A stretch of 64,000 nucleotides of DNA, from NCBI RefSeq assembly GCF_000283155.1, contig NW_004454160.1, positions 10,550,555 through 10,614,554 on the forward strand, written 5' to 3'. This DNA is from Ceratotherium simum simum (Eukaryota; Chordata; Mammalia; Perissodactyla; Rhinocerotidae). Shown here piece after piece: positions 1 through 11,640 of the stretch (position 1 is its first letter; every line of letters starts with the position of its first letter). The position numbers were made by a program, and so were the translations under genes. The notes under the pieces were generated by a model. That model saw only the letters and a list, made by a program, of their open reading frames with translations, was not told the origin of the DNA and did no database searches.

Positions 1-200
1 TGCAGGCCCAGCAAGGATGCTGGCCAAGGTCAAGGCCTGGTCAAAGAAAAGGGCTCAGAGGAACCTGATTAAAGTTCGGTCAAGTAGAGAGTCTTTGTCA
101 AGGTCTCTCATGAGGTTACAGTCAAGCTGTTGACCAGGGCTGTGGTCTTATCCAAAGGCTTGAATTGGAGAGGGGAGGAGATGATGGGCCTTATTCAAAT
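1..200 (+). repeat. MaLR/MLT1-like LTR fragment, cut by window edge
   Basis: The segment with aaggtctctcatgaggtta followed by cagtcaagctgttgaccagg and a 'ccaaaggcttgaattgg' tail resembles the middle of mammalian MLT1-type LTRs. It is interrupted on the right by the L1 insertion. Family identity is from memory of the consensus, so confidence is moderate. Confidence 0.4.
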
Positions 201-746
201 GATATGTAAGTGGTAAAATCATAGGGGTCGTAGGAGAGGATTCTGGAAAGATGGCAGAGTAGGAAGCACCAGCAATCTGTCTCTCCACTTAGACAACAAT
301 TGCACTGGCAGAATCTGCCTGATGTAACTGTTTTGGAACTCTGGAGTCTGTTGAAGGCTTGCAACTTCCAAGAGAAGACTTGGATGGTAAATTATGGTCA
401 ATTTCAGCTCCTAGCACAGTAGCAGCTACCCATACCCAGCCCCAGCCCTGCGGCAGACAGCTATGCACCTAGCATGGAGCACTTTACACATAGCTTGCCA
501 GGGTGGGTAAAAAGGATGCTGTTCTCCAAAATTGGGGATCTATGCTCTGATTGCTGATTGCTGCTTCTGATCACAGAGGTGCAGACAAAGAGGCAGCTAT
601 TGCTGTTGCACTGCCCCCACTATTGCAAGCCCCTTGCCCTCTGGCCAAAGTGACTTCCAGGGTTTTAAATGGCTGGGGCCCTTTTCTCCCCTCTCTCATT
701 TTTTGCTTTTTCCCCTTTTGGGAGCCAGACATTGAAGACTAGGACA

Positions 747-959
747 GGGCTGGCCCCATGGCTTAGCGGTTAAGTGCGCGTGCTCCGCTGCTGGTCGCCC
801 GGGTTCGGATCCCGGGTGCGCGCCAACACACCACTTCTCCAGCCATGCTGAGGCTGTGTCCCACGTACAGCAGCTAGAAGGATGTGCAGCTGTGACATAC
901 AACTATCTACTGGGGCTTTGGGGGAAAAATAAATAAAATTATAAAAATAAAATAAAATA
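747..959 (+). mobile_element. ERE1-type SINE with 12-bp target duplication
   Basis: A tRNA-derived head (tggcttagcggttaagtgcg, B box gggttcggatccc), the body 'agaaggatgtgcagctgtga', then ctggggctttgggg and an (AAATAA)n tail. Perfect target-site duplications of aagactaggaca lie at 735-746 and 960-971, inside the L1. Confidence 0.9.
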
Positions 960-1299
960 AAGACTAGGACATTAAAAAATAACTGCACATATAGGGAAAA
1001 TTGGAATGTGACCATGTATGCCTAGAGAAAGGCTCAGAAAATATCTGAGAAGACATTAATTTTACACCTCACTTTGATCCTTGGCACAGAGATAGCCTAC
1101 AACAATCAAAAAACTAATAACAATCAACAAAAACAATAACAAAACCCAGCAAACCCTGGGGTAAGGGGCAGAATCTAATTCTGAGACTTACCACGTTATT
1201 AGATTCAAATGTCCAGTGTTCAACAAAAAATCACAAGGCATACAAAGAAATAGAATAGTATGGCCCATTCAAAGGAAAAAAAATTAGTCAACAGAAACT

Positions 1300-2170
1300 G
1301 TTGCTGAAAAAGACTTAATGGCAGATATGCTAGACAAAGAAAATGACTATCTTAAAGATGCTGAAAGAATTAAAGGAAGATGTGGACAAAGTCAGGAAAA
1401 TGATGTGAGAACAAAATGGAAATATCAATAAAGCTAAAAAGAAAAAAATTTTGGAGCTGAAAAGCACAATAACTAAAATGAAATATTAGAGGGATTTAAA
1501 GGCAGATTTTTAGCAGATAGAAGAAAGAATCAGTGAACTTACAGATAGGACAATGGGAATTATTGAAGCTGAGGAACAGAAAGAGAAAAGATTGAAAAAA
1601 GTGAACAGAGCCTAAAAGACCTGTGGGACACCATCAAGAGGACCAACATAAGCATTGTGGGAGTCCCAGAAGGAGAGAGAGAGAAAAGGGACAGGTGGAA
1701 TATTTGAAGAACTAATGGCTGAAAACTTCCCAAATTTGATGAAAGACATGAATATAAACATTCAGGAAGCTCAAAGAACTCCAAATAAGATGAACTCAAA
1801 GAGACCCATGCTGATACATATTATAATCAAACTTTCAAAAGACAAGGAGAAAGAGAGAATCTTCAAAGCAGCAAGAGAGAAGCACATCATCACATACAAG
1901 GGATCCTCAGTAAGATTATCAGCAGATTTCTCATCACACACTTTGGAGGCCAGAAGACAGTGGACTGATATATTCAAAGTACTAAAAGAAAAAACTGTCA
2001 ACCAAAATCTTATATCTTGAATCTTATATATGAGGCAAAACTGTCCTTCAAAAGTGAGGAAGAAATTAAGACATTCCCAGATAAACAAAAGTTGAAGGAG
2101 TTTGTGACCACTAGACCTGCCCTTCGAGAAATGCTCAAGGGAGTCCTGAAAGGTGAAACGAAAGGACACT
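1300..2170 (+). pseudogene. L1 ORF1 remnant (RNA-binding protein)
   Basis: A Lys/Glu-rich heptad-like region is followed by an open stretch at 1,655-2,020 containing FPNLMKDMNINIQEAQRTPN and, later, FKVLKEKTVNQ, recognisable as the RRM and C-terminal domains of L1 ORF1p. The reading frame is broken before and after this stretch. Confidence 0.7.
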
Positions 2171-2774
2171 AGACAGTAACTTAAGGCTGTATGGAGAAAT
2201 AGAGATCTCAATAAAGGTAAATACATGGGAAATTATAAAAGTTAGTATTATTGTAACAATAGCTTATAACCGTACTTTTTGTTTTCTGTATAATTTAAGA
2301 GACTAATACATTTAAAGAACAAAACAATTGTTAGCGTAAAAACTAGTATACTGTAACTTTGGTTTGTAACTTCACATTTTGATTTCTACATAATTTAGGA
2401 GACTAATGCATTTAAAAGAATTATTAGTTTATGTTTTGGGGAACACACTGTATAAAGGTGATATTTTGTGACATCAAAAACCAAAAGGAGTGAGGACAGT
2501 GCTGTAAAGGAGCAGAGTTTTTTCATGCTTTTGAAGGTATAAATTCAAATTAGAATGTTATAACTTTAGAATGTTAAATGTAATCCCATAGTAACCACAA
2601 AGAAAATAGCTATACAATATATGTGAAAGGAATTTAAACAGGTCACTACAAAAAAATCAACTGAACACAAAAGAAGACAATAATGCAGGAAATGAGGGAC
2701 AAAAAAGCTATAGGGCATATAGAAAACAAATAGCACAATGACAGAAGTAAGTTCTTCCTTATAAGTAATTATTT

Positions 2775-2996
2775 AATTAATTAATTAATTTATTTATTTA
2801 TTTATTTATTTATTTATTTGCTGAGTAAGATTCGCCCAGAGCTAACATCTGTGCCAATCTTCCTCTATTTGTATGTGCGTTGCCACCACAGCATGGCCCC
2901 TGACGCATGGTGTAGGTCCACGCCCAAGAACCGAACCTGGGCCACCGAAGCAGAGTGCTCTGAACTTAACCACTAGGCCATGGGGCCAGCCCCTGC
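2775..2996 (-). mobile_element. ERE2-type SINE nested in L1, 12-bp target duplication
   Basis: An inverted SINE ends in ggggccagcccc and has a (TTTA)n tail at about 2,785-2,819. Target duplications aagtaattattt lie at 2763-2774 and 2997-3008. It separates the L1 intergenic region from ORF2. Confidence 0.85.
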
Positions 2997-3349
2997 AAGT
3001 AATTATTTTAAATGTAAATGGATTAAACTCTCCAATCAAAAGACAGAGATTGGCAGAATGGATAAAAACACATGACCCAGTTATATGTTGTCTATAAGAC
3101 ACTCACTTGAGATCCAAAGACATAAACAGGTTGAAAGTGAAAGGGTAGAAAAAGATATTCCATGCAATAGAAACCAAAAGAGAGCAGTGGTGGCCATGCT
3201 AATATCAGACAGAATAGATTTTAAATCCAAAAAGTTTAGAAGAGACAAAGAAGGACATTATATATTAATTAAAGGTTCAGTACAGCCAGAAGCTGTAATA
3301 ATCATAACCATTTATACACCTAATGAAGACCATCAAAATATACAAAACA

Positions 3350-3611
3350 GGGGCTGGCCCGGTGGCACAAGCAGTTAAGTGCATGTGCTCCGCTGCGGCA
3401 GCCTGGGGTTCGCCGGTTCGGATCCTGGGTGTGCACCAACACACCGCTTGTCAGACCATGCTGTGGCGGCGTCCCACATAAAGTGGAGGAAGATGGGCAT
3501 GGATGTTAGCCCAGGGCCAGTCTTCCTTGGCAAAAAGAGGAGGATTTGCAGATGTTAGCTCAGGGCCGATCTTCCTCACACGCACAAAATATATATATAT
3601 ATATATATACA
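3350..3611 (+). mobile_element. ERE2-type SINE nested in L1 ORF2
   Basis: The head is ggggctggcccggtggcaca and the body contains accgcttgtcagaccatgct and two gatgttagc(c/t)cagggcc units. It ends in an (AT)n run at 3,588-3,609. No exact target duplication could be read, because the flanks are AT-rich. Confidence 0.85.
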
Positions 3612-4907
3612 CAAAACAAAAACTGAATTGAAGGGAAAAATAGGCAGTTCTACAATAATAGTTGAAGACTTCAATACTCCACTCACAATAATGGATAGAA
3701 CAACCAGATAGAAGATAAGTAAGGAAATTGAGGACTTAACACAATAAACTAGCTAGGTCTAGCAGACATACAGAATACTCTACCCAACAACAAAAGCATA
3801 CATACATTCTTCTTAAGTGCATGTGAGACATTTTCTAGGATGGATCATATGTTAGGCCACAAATTAAGCCTCAATAGATTTAAAAAGATAGATATCATAC
3901 AAAGTGTCTTCTACAACCACAGTGGAATGAAGTTAGAAATTAATAACAAAAGTAAAACTGGAAAATTCACAAACTATAAAAATTAAACAAATACACTTTT
4001 CAACAACGAATACATCAAAGAAGAAATCACAAGGTTAAATTAGAAAATACTGAGAGATGAATGAAAACGAAAAGACAACATACTAAAACTTATGGGATGC
4101 AGTGAAAGCAATGCTAAGGGGAAAATTTATAGCTATAAGCACTTATATTAAAAAAGAAGAAAGATCTCAAATCGACAATCTAACTTTACAACTTAAGGAA
4201 TTAGAAAAAGAAGAACAAATTAAATCCAAATCTAGCAGAAGAAAAGAAATAATAAAGATTAGAGTAGAGATAAGTAAAATAGAAAATAGAAAAACAATAG
4301 AGAAAAATCAATGAAATAAAAATTCTTCAAAAAAATTGATAAAATTTTAGGTAGAAGGACTAAGGAAAAAAGAGAGAAGACTCAAATTACTAAAAATCAG
4401 AAATGAAAGTGGGGACATTACTATGGATTCTACAGAAATAAAAGGATTATAAGAGAGTACTATGAACAACTGTACACCAAAAAATTGGATAACCTACATG
4501 AAATGGACAAATTTCTAGAAAAACAAAATCTACCAAGATTAAATCATAAAGAAATAAAAAATCTGAGTAGAACTATAACTAGTAAGGAGATTGAATTGGT
4601 AATCAAAGATCTCCCAACAACAACAAAAAGCCCTTGAGCTGATCGCTCTACTGGTGAATTCTACCAAACATTTAAAGAAGACCAAATACCAATCTTTCTT
4701 AAACTTTTTCAAAAAAATTGAAAAGGAGGGAATACTTTCTAACCCATTCTGTGAGTCCAGCATAACCCTGATACCAAAGCCAGATAAAGACACTACAAGA
4801 AAAGAAAACTACAGACCAATATCCCTTATGAACATCAATGAAAAATCCTCAAAATACTAGCAAACAGAATTCAGTAGCATATTAAAAGGATTATACACCA
4901 CAACTAA

Positions 4908-5015
<108 letters not shown>

Positions 5016-6412
5016 TGATGCAGAAAAAGCATCCGTCAAAATTCAACAGCATTTCACAATAAAAACACTCAACAAAATAGGAATAGAAGGAAATTACCTT
5101 CACATAAACAGCCATATATGAAAACTCACAGCAAACATCATACTTAGTGGTGAAAGACTGAAATCTTTTCCTTTAAGATCAGAAACAAGGCAAGGATGTC
5201 AACTTTCACCATTTCTATTCAAAATAGTACTAGAAGTTCTAGCCAGAGCAATTAGTTAGACAAGAAAAAGACATAAAAGATATCCAAATTGGAAAGGAAG
5301 AAGTAAAATCATATCTGTTCACAGTTGATATGATCTTATAAGTGGAAAACCCTAAAGATTCCACAAAAAGCTGTTAGAACTAACGAATGAATTCAGCAAA
5401 GTAGTAGGATACAAAGTCAACGCACAAAATCAGCTGCATTTCTATACACGAACAATGAACAATTTGAAAAGGAAATTACAAAAACAATTCCATGTTCAAC
5501 AGCATCAAAAGAATAAAACACTTAGGAATAAACTTAACCAAGGAGGTGAAAAACTTGTACAAAGAAAACTACAAAACATTGCTGAAGGAAATTAAAGAAG
5601 ACACAAATAAATAGAAACACATCCCATGTTCATGGATTGGAATGTTATAATATTGCTAAAATGTCAGTATTACCTACAGTAATTTACAGATTCAATGCAA
5701 TCCCTATAAAAATCCCAATGACATTGTTTTGCATAAATAGAAAAACCCATCCTAAAATTCATATGGACTCTCAAGGGATCCTGAATAGCCAAACAATTTT
5801 GAAAAAAAAACAAAAACAAAGGACTCACACTTCCTAATTTCAAAACTTAACTACAAAGCTACAGTAATCAAAACAGTGTGGTATTGGCATAAAGACAGAT
5901 ATATAAACCAATGGAATAGAATAGAGAGCCTAGAAATAAGCCCTCACATGTTTGATCAAATGATTTTTGACAAGGGTGCCAAGACCATTCAATGGGGAAA
6001 GGTCAGTCTTTTTCACAAATGGTGCTGAGAAAACTGGATATCCACATGCAAAAGTATGAAGTTGGACCATTACCTGACACCATATATAAAAATGAACTCA
6101 AAGTGGATCAAGGACCTGAACATAAGACCTAAAACAATAAAACTCTTAGAAGAAAATATTGAACAAAAGCTTCATGACATTCGATTTGGCAATGATTTCT
6201 TGGCTATGACACCAAAGGCACAGGTAACAAAAGAAAAAACAGACAAATTGGACCTCATGGAAATTTAAAAACTATGTGCATCAAAAGACACTATCCACAG
6301 AGTAAAAAGGCAACCCAAAGAATGGGATAAAACTTTTGCAAATCATATATCTGATAAGAGATTAATATCCAGAATACATAAAAGAACTCTTAAAACTCAA
6401 TAACAAAAAACA

Positions 6413-6654
6413 GGGGCCAGCCTAGTGGCGTAGCGGTTAAGTTGGCATGCTCCACTTTGGCGGCCCAGGATTTGCAGGTTCGGATCCTGGGCACAGACCA
6501 ACGCATTGCTTGTCAAGCCATGCTGTGGCGGCATCCCATATAAAGTAGAGGAAGGTGGGCATGGATGTTAGGCCAGGGCCAATCTTCCTCAGCAAAAAGA
6601 GGAGGATTGGCAACAGATGTTAGCTCAGGGCTAATCTTCCTCTCTCTCTCACAT

Positions 6655-6700
<46 letters not shown>
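6413..6700 (+). mobile_element. ERE2-type SINE nested in L1 ORF2, tail expanded to (CA)n
   Basis: The head is ggggccagcctagtggcgta, with B box ggttcggatcc, two gatgtta(g)(c/g)(c/t)cagggc units and a pyrimidine tract. The tail has become a long CA repeat. It interrupts the C-terminal part of the L1 ORF2 remnant. Confidence 0.85.
6657..6695. repeat. (CA)n microsatellite
   Basis: About 18 uninterrupted AC units in the tail of the SINE just described, so probably length-variable. Confidence 0.95.
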
Positions 6701-6703
<3 letters not shown>

Positions 6704-7804
6704 CAACAACTGAATTCAAAAACGGCCAAAGGACTTGAACAGACATTTCTCCAAAGAAGATATACAAATGGTCAGTACGTATATGAAAAGATGCTCAACA
6801 TCACTAACCATTGGGGAAATGCGAATCAAAACTACAATGAGATGCCACCTCACACCCATTAGGATGGCTACTATCAAAAACCCAGAAAACAAAAAGTGTT
6901 GGTGAGAATATGGAGAAATTGGAACCCTTGTGCACTGCTGGTGGGAATGTAAAATGGTACAGCCACTGTGGAAAACAGTATGCGAGTTTCTCAAAAGATT
7001 AAAATTAGAATTACCATATGACCCAACAATTCCACTCTAGGTATATACCCAAAAGATTGAAAGCAGGATCTCAAAGAGATATTTGTTCACCGATATTCTT
7101 AGCAGATTTATTAACAATAGCTAAAATGTGGAGGCAACCCAAGTGTCCATCGATGGATGAATGGATAAGCAAAATGTGGTATATATGTACAATGGAATAG
7201 TATTCAGCCTTAAAAAAGGGAAATTCTGCAATATGCTACATGGATGAATCTTGAGGGCATTATGCTAAGTGAAATAGGCCAATCACAAAAAGACAAATAC
7301 ATATGATTCCACTTATATGAGATACTTAGAGTAGTCAAATTCTTAGAGACAGGAAGTGTAATGGTGGTTGCCGGGGGCGGGGGGAGGAATGAGGAGTTAT
7401 TGTTTAATAAGCATAGAGTTTCAGTTTTACAAGATGAAACGAGTTATGAGGATAGTTGGTGGCCATGGTTGTAAAACAATGTGAATGTATTTACCGCCAC
7501 TAAACTGTATACTTAAAAATGGTTAAGATGGTAAATTTTATGTCATGCAGCAGGTTCCCTGGGTTGTCAGGGCTTGCATTCAGGAAGCATTAGGAAAGTC
7601 ATGGCATCTGCATGCCCACGCCAAGTTTCTTCTGCTGAAAGAATCTTTGCTGAGAAATGAGAACCCTGGGGAAACTGCCTGAAAGCCTCAAGGGAAACCT
7701 CAAGGTGACTTAGGAGAAGGCTACAGGGAACCAGAAAAGACTGAGGGTCAGACCCTAGCTCTACCTATCAGCTGCACTATGACTCTGGAGAGGTATTTGA
7801 CTTC

Positions 7805-7915
7805 TTCATGGCCCTGAGAGTCTGTTTCAGTAGGTTTGGGATGGGATCTAGAAATCTGTATTTTTAATCAGCCCCACATGTGACTCTGATACTAGAACCC
7901 TGGTTTGGAGCTATT
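7805..7915 (+). repeat. MER5-like hAT-Charlie fragment
   Basis: The sequence ctgtttcagtaggtttggga, then gggatctagaaatctgtatt and a terminal 'tgtgactctgatac', matches the common mammalian MER5-type non-autonomous element. It is truncated. Confidence 0.6.
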
Positions 7916-7937
7916 TCCTAGAAGCCATATTGCCTCG

Positions 7938-8165
7938 CATCAAGCATGGACCCTGAAGCCAGCCTGTCTGGGTTAATTCCAGCTCCACCAACTTAGGAAT
8001 TGGGTACTCTTGGGCAAGTTACTTTACCTCACTGTCTCAATTTCCTCATCTGTAAGATGGGGATAATAGTAGTACATACCTCATGGGGTTATTGTGAGGA
8101 TCAAGTATGCTAATTGCGTAAAGCATTTAGAATGGAGCCAGTTACACAGCAAACACTATGTAAGT
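7938..8165 (+). repeat. MIR SINE
   Basis: Near full length: the tRNA-like region 'gaagccagcctgtctgggtt', the CORE 'gggcaagttactttacctca', then cctcatctgtaagatgggga and a 3' part with gttattgtgaggatcaagta. Confidence 0.85.
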
Positions 8166-8841
8166 CTTCCTCTTATTGTTCCAGAGCTACAAACCTTTAT
8201 CCACAACTCCAAAATTCAAAATATTCTAAAAATCAATATTTTCCCTGAAGTTTGGCACAAATCAATTTGGCTGCAAAACCTGATCTGAACTGATGGAAGG
8301 CTATTAATAGCCCTCGTTTATCCCTTATTCTGTGAATATTAATAAACTTAATTGAAGAAATATTAACACATTTGATTATAGAATGCTGCTCCACACCCAA
8401 TAGGTATTACCTAATGTACTGCATATTCGTGTATTTCCTAAAAATCTAAAATATTCTCAATTTCAAAACACAGAGTTCTCAGAGAAGGGATTATGGACCT
8501 GTATTTTATTATCCTTTGTTGGCCAGAGACCCTGTTTGACAAGCAGACAATGTGAGAAAACTCACCACCTGGTGGCTGCAGTAGAGAACCATGCACAGAA
8601 CAGCAGGATGAGAACAGGCCCCAGGACCAGACACAAGTACCCTCTAGCCCACAGTTCAGAACAAATCTTTTTAGAGGACATTTTAAAATGTCTTCAAGGG
8701 CTGCTGCGTGGGCAGAGAAGACATCACTTCAGATAAAAAAATTAATATTCAATTTATTAAATTTAAAATATTACTTGTTTTTTAAAGTTCAGCTTATAGA
8801 GCTTACTGTATTTATAAATCTAGCAAATGTCAATCACTTTT

Positions 8842-8966
8842 TTTTTTTTTTGAGGAAGATTCTTGATAAGTGGTGTGTAGGTCCGCGACCAGGATCTGGG
8901 CCTGCAAACCCCGGGCCACCGAAGCTGAGCGTGCGAACTTAACCGCTGCGCCACCAGGCCGTCCCC
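8842..8966 (-). mobile_element. Short ERE SINE with 17-bp target duplication
   Basis: The minus strand has the SINE head (ggcggcccggggtttgcagg-like, ending in an imperfect gggacggcc) and a poly-A tail, with the 3' half deleted. Flanking copies of aaatg(t)(c/t)aatcactttt at 8825-8841 and 8967-8983 differ at one base. Confidence 0.85.
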
Positions 8967-9196
8967 AAATGTTAATCACTTTTAAGGGGAATTTGAATAT
9001 CCAATTTATAAACTTAAACTCCTTTAAACATTTCCAAATGCATTTATACATTTATTATATTCAATTTCCTTTTTGGAGTACTTCAATTTTCTGGCAACCC
9101 AAACGCAAACAAAATAAAAACAGAATACTATTATTAATAAGTTCCAATAGCATATAGTTTCCAATACTACATATATTTACATATGATTGCAGCTTA

Positions 9197-9401
9197 TAAC
9201 TTTATTTATTTATTTATTTTTCCCCCAAAGCCCCAGCAGATAGTTGTATGTCATAGCTGCATGTCCTTCTAGTTGCTGCATGTGGGACGCGGCCTCAGCA
9301 TGGCCGGGAGAAGCAGTGAGTCGGTACGCGCCCGGGATCTGAACCCAGGCTGCCAGCAGCAGAGCACGAGAACTTAACCGCTAAGCCTTGGGGCCGGCCC
9401 C
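9197..9401 (-). mobile_element. ERE1-type SINE with perfect 19-bp target duplication
   Basis: The inverted element runs from a (TTTA)n tail through ccccaaagccccagcagata to the head ending ggggccggcccc. The duplications tacatatgattgcagctta (9178-9196, 9402-9420) are identical, which suggests a comparatively recent insertion. Confidence 0.93.
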
Positions 9402-9612
9402 TACATATGATTGCAGCTTAAAATTGATTACTAAGTCTAAATCGATCAATTACACATTCTAAATTGGAATCACAAATTACCTTCCCAAGTAATTTTAAAA
9501 TTGCTTTATCAGTTTGCTGAGATTTCCTAATCACAGAGTGAATCCTGGCCGGGATGCAGGTGGGTTTAGCATCTGCTACCTAGACTAGAATATTGTTTGA
9601 TATCCTTCACTT

Positions 9613-9851
9613 GTTTTTTTTTTTTTTTCGTGAGTAAGATCAGCCCTGAGCTAACATCTGCCAGTCTTCCTCTTTTTTTGCTGAGGAAGACTGGCCCCGG
9701 ACTAACATCTGTGCCCATCTTCCTTCACTTTATGTGGGATGCTGTCACAGCATGGCTTGACAACGGTGTGTCGGTGCGCACCTGGGATCCGAACCCAGGG
9801 CCGCTGCAGCGGAGCGCGCCCACTTAACCGCTGCGCCACGGGGCCGGCCCC
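9613..9851 (-). mobile_element. ERE2-type SINE
   Basis: A poly-T start, two agctaacatctg-type units, cacagcatggcttgacaac and the head ending ggggccggcccc. The flanks tccttcact / tcctttact are an imperfect target duplication. Confidence 0.88.
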
Positions 9852-9957
9852 TCCTTTACTTTCTAATGCTTTCGTTCTCTCAGTTTCTGCTAATAGAATG
9901 CAAACCAATGCCTTCCAACACATCTTTGCCTTTATACCTAACACAACCTTTATGCCT

Positions 9958-10280
9958 GGGGTCAGCAAACTTTCTGTCAAGGGCCAGATAGTAAATATTT
10001 TGGACTTTGTGGGTCATTTGGTTGCAGCTACTCAACTCTGCCATTGTAGCATGAAAGTAGCCATAGACATTACATAAGTGAATGAGTGTGGCTGTGTATA
10101 AAACTTCACTTATGGACACTGAAATTAGAATTTCATATAATTTTCACATGTCACAAAATATTAGTCATGATTTTTTTCTAACCATTTAAAAACATAAAAA
10201 CCATTTTTAGCTTGTGAGCTGTACAAACACAGGCAGTGGACTAGATTCAGCTCATGGGAGGGCTATAGTTTGCTGACCCC
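9958..10280. mobile_element. Non-autonomous hAT-type DNA transposon with 13-bp TIRs
   Basis: The ends ggggtcagcaaac (9958-9970) and gtttgctgacccc (10268-10280) are perfect inverted repeats. The interior 'gggccagatagtaaatattt' and 'ctactcaactctgccattgt' is a widespread mammalian hAT-Charlie-class MITE. I cannot fix the family name without a library search. Confidence 0.75.
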
Positions 10281-10587
10281 TGCTCTAACACAGTTTCACA
10301 ACCAGTTAGCAGGTAAGTACTGATATCAATTCTTGTTTTACATTCTTCCAAAATTCACAAATTTCTCTGGAATTTCCCACATCACAAGTTATTTGGCAGG
10401 TAAGGCTTTGTCCAGGGAGCACTCTGAGTGGTTACATCACACTGCACTTCCACTCTCCACCTTCCTGTTGAACCATCCAGGTCTGTGTATTACTTTTGTT
10501 GGGATTTGTCAGTGAAATATTTGTTTTGTGTAAGCATGTAAAATATTTTTTTTCTACTGATTTCCTTTGCTAAACCAGAATGCTTTA

Positions 10588-10624
10588 TCTTTATTATTAT
10601 TATCTATTATTATTATTATTATCT
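10588..10624. repeat. (TTA)n-type simple repeat
   Basis: tttattattattatctattattattattat-type array with one interruption. Confidence 0.85.
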
Positions 10625-10739
10625 GGTCTAAGATGTTCCTAAACAAATAGATTTTTTTAATTTTCTCAATTGATGAAGCTAAAGTCTGATTTTTTTTTTT
10701 TGGTCTTGGAACTCTCCTTTGTCTTTAACTTTGCAATAA

Positions 10740-11640
10740 TCAAACTTACAAAAAGGTAGCAAGTACATTATAATCTTTTCCTGACCATTGAGAGTCATTG
10801 ACCTGATGACCCATCACTAATATTTTAGTGTTTATTTCCTACAACCAAGAACATTCTATATAACCACAGTTCAGCCATTAACATGAGGACATTAACACTA
10901 ATGTTACTACCACCCTGTCCTCAGACTCCTTCCAAGTTTCACCAGTTATCCCAATAATATTCTTTATAGCAAAATGATCCATTTCAGTTCACGTAGTTGT
11001 ATTAGTCTCTTCAGTTCTTTGGTCTTCCTTTGACTTTGGCGACATTGGCACTTTTGAAGACGTTAGGCCAGTTATTTTATAATATGTCTTTCACTGTGGA
11101 ATTATCTGATGTTTCCTTACGGTTACATTCAGGTTTTGTATCTTTGGCAGAAATGTCACAAAAGGGGTGCTGTGACCTTCTCAATGCCTCCTAGTGGTGG
11201 ATTTAGATTTCTCCCATTGTTGATGTTCATTTGTTCACTTGATTAAGGTGTCTGCCAGGCTTCTCCTCTTTAAAACTACTCTTTTCCGCATTGTACTTCA
11301 GAAACATTTTATGGAGAGGTACTTTGAAACTATGTACATATCCCATTCCTCATTAAACCATTCATTCATTCATATCACATTATATTCAGTTTCCTATTTC
11401 ATTCAATGGTTTAAAGCCATTATTTTGATGCTCATATTATGTCAGATTTGCTCACTGTAAGTCCCTTAAAGCTGGCTTCTGTGTCCTTTTGACATGGCCC
11501 CATCACTTTTTTGAGTCCTTCCTTGCTTTCTGGCTCATCTTGTACTTTTCCTGCCCAACCATGGAATCAGACATTTCTCTGGAGTCTCGGCTCATTTAAG
11601 TGGAGAACATAATGCCTGAATCTGGATGCTAGGTGTGTGT
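10740..11640. repeat. Ancient L1M 3'-region fragment
   Basis: Blocks such as ttatcccaataatattcttt, 'ttggcacttttgaagacgtt' and ttaaggtgtctgccaggctt are typical of old mammalian L1M/HAL1 3' regions. The part around 11,480-11,620 is similar to 34,730-34,900. Orientation was not resolved. Confidence 0.55.

Noticed and set aside
760..825. tRNA gene call from the A/B-box sequence (and the same in other SINE heads)
   Set aside because: It is the tRNA-derived head of an ERE SINE, lacks a full cloverleaf and recurs in about twelve dispersed copies.
6653..6862. Open frames made of CA/GT repeats (also at 56,595-56,894)
   Set aside because: They encode only Thr-His or Val-Cys dipeptide runs of microsatellites.
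8536..8736. 66-codon plus-strand frame as a small gene
   Set aside because: No homology or regulatory context. Frames of this length are expected by chance.
9597..9851. Repeated agctaacatctg units as a CRISPR-like array
   Set aside because: The units are internal to each ERE2 SINE (two or three per copy), have no regular spacers and recur wherever the SINE does.
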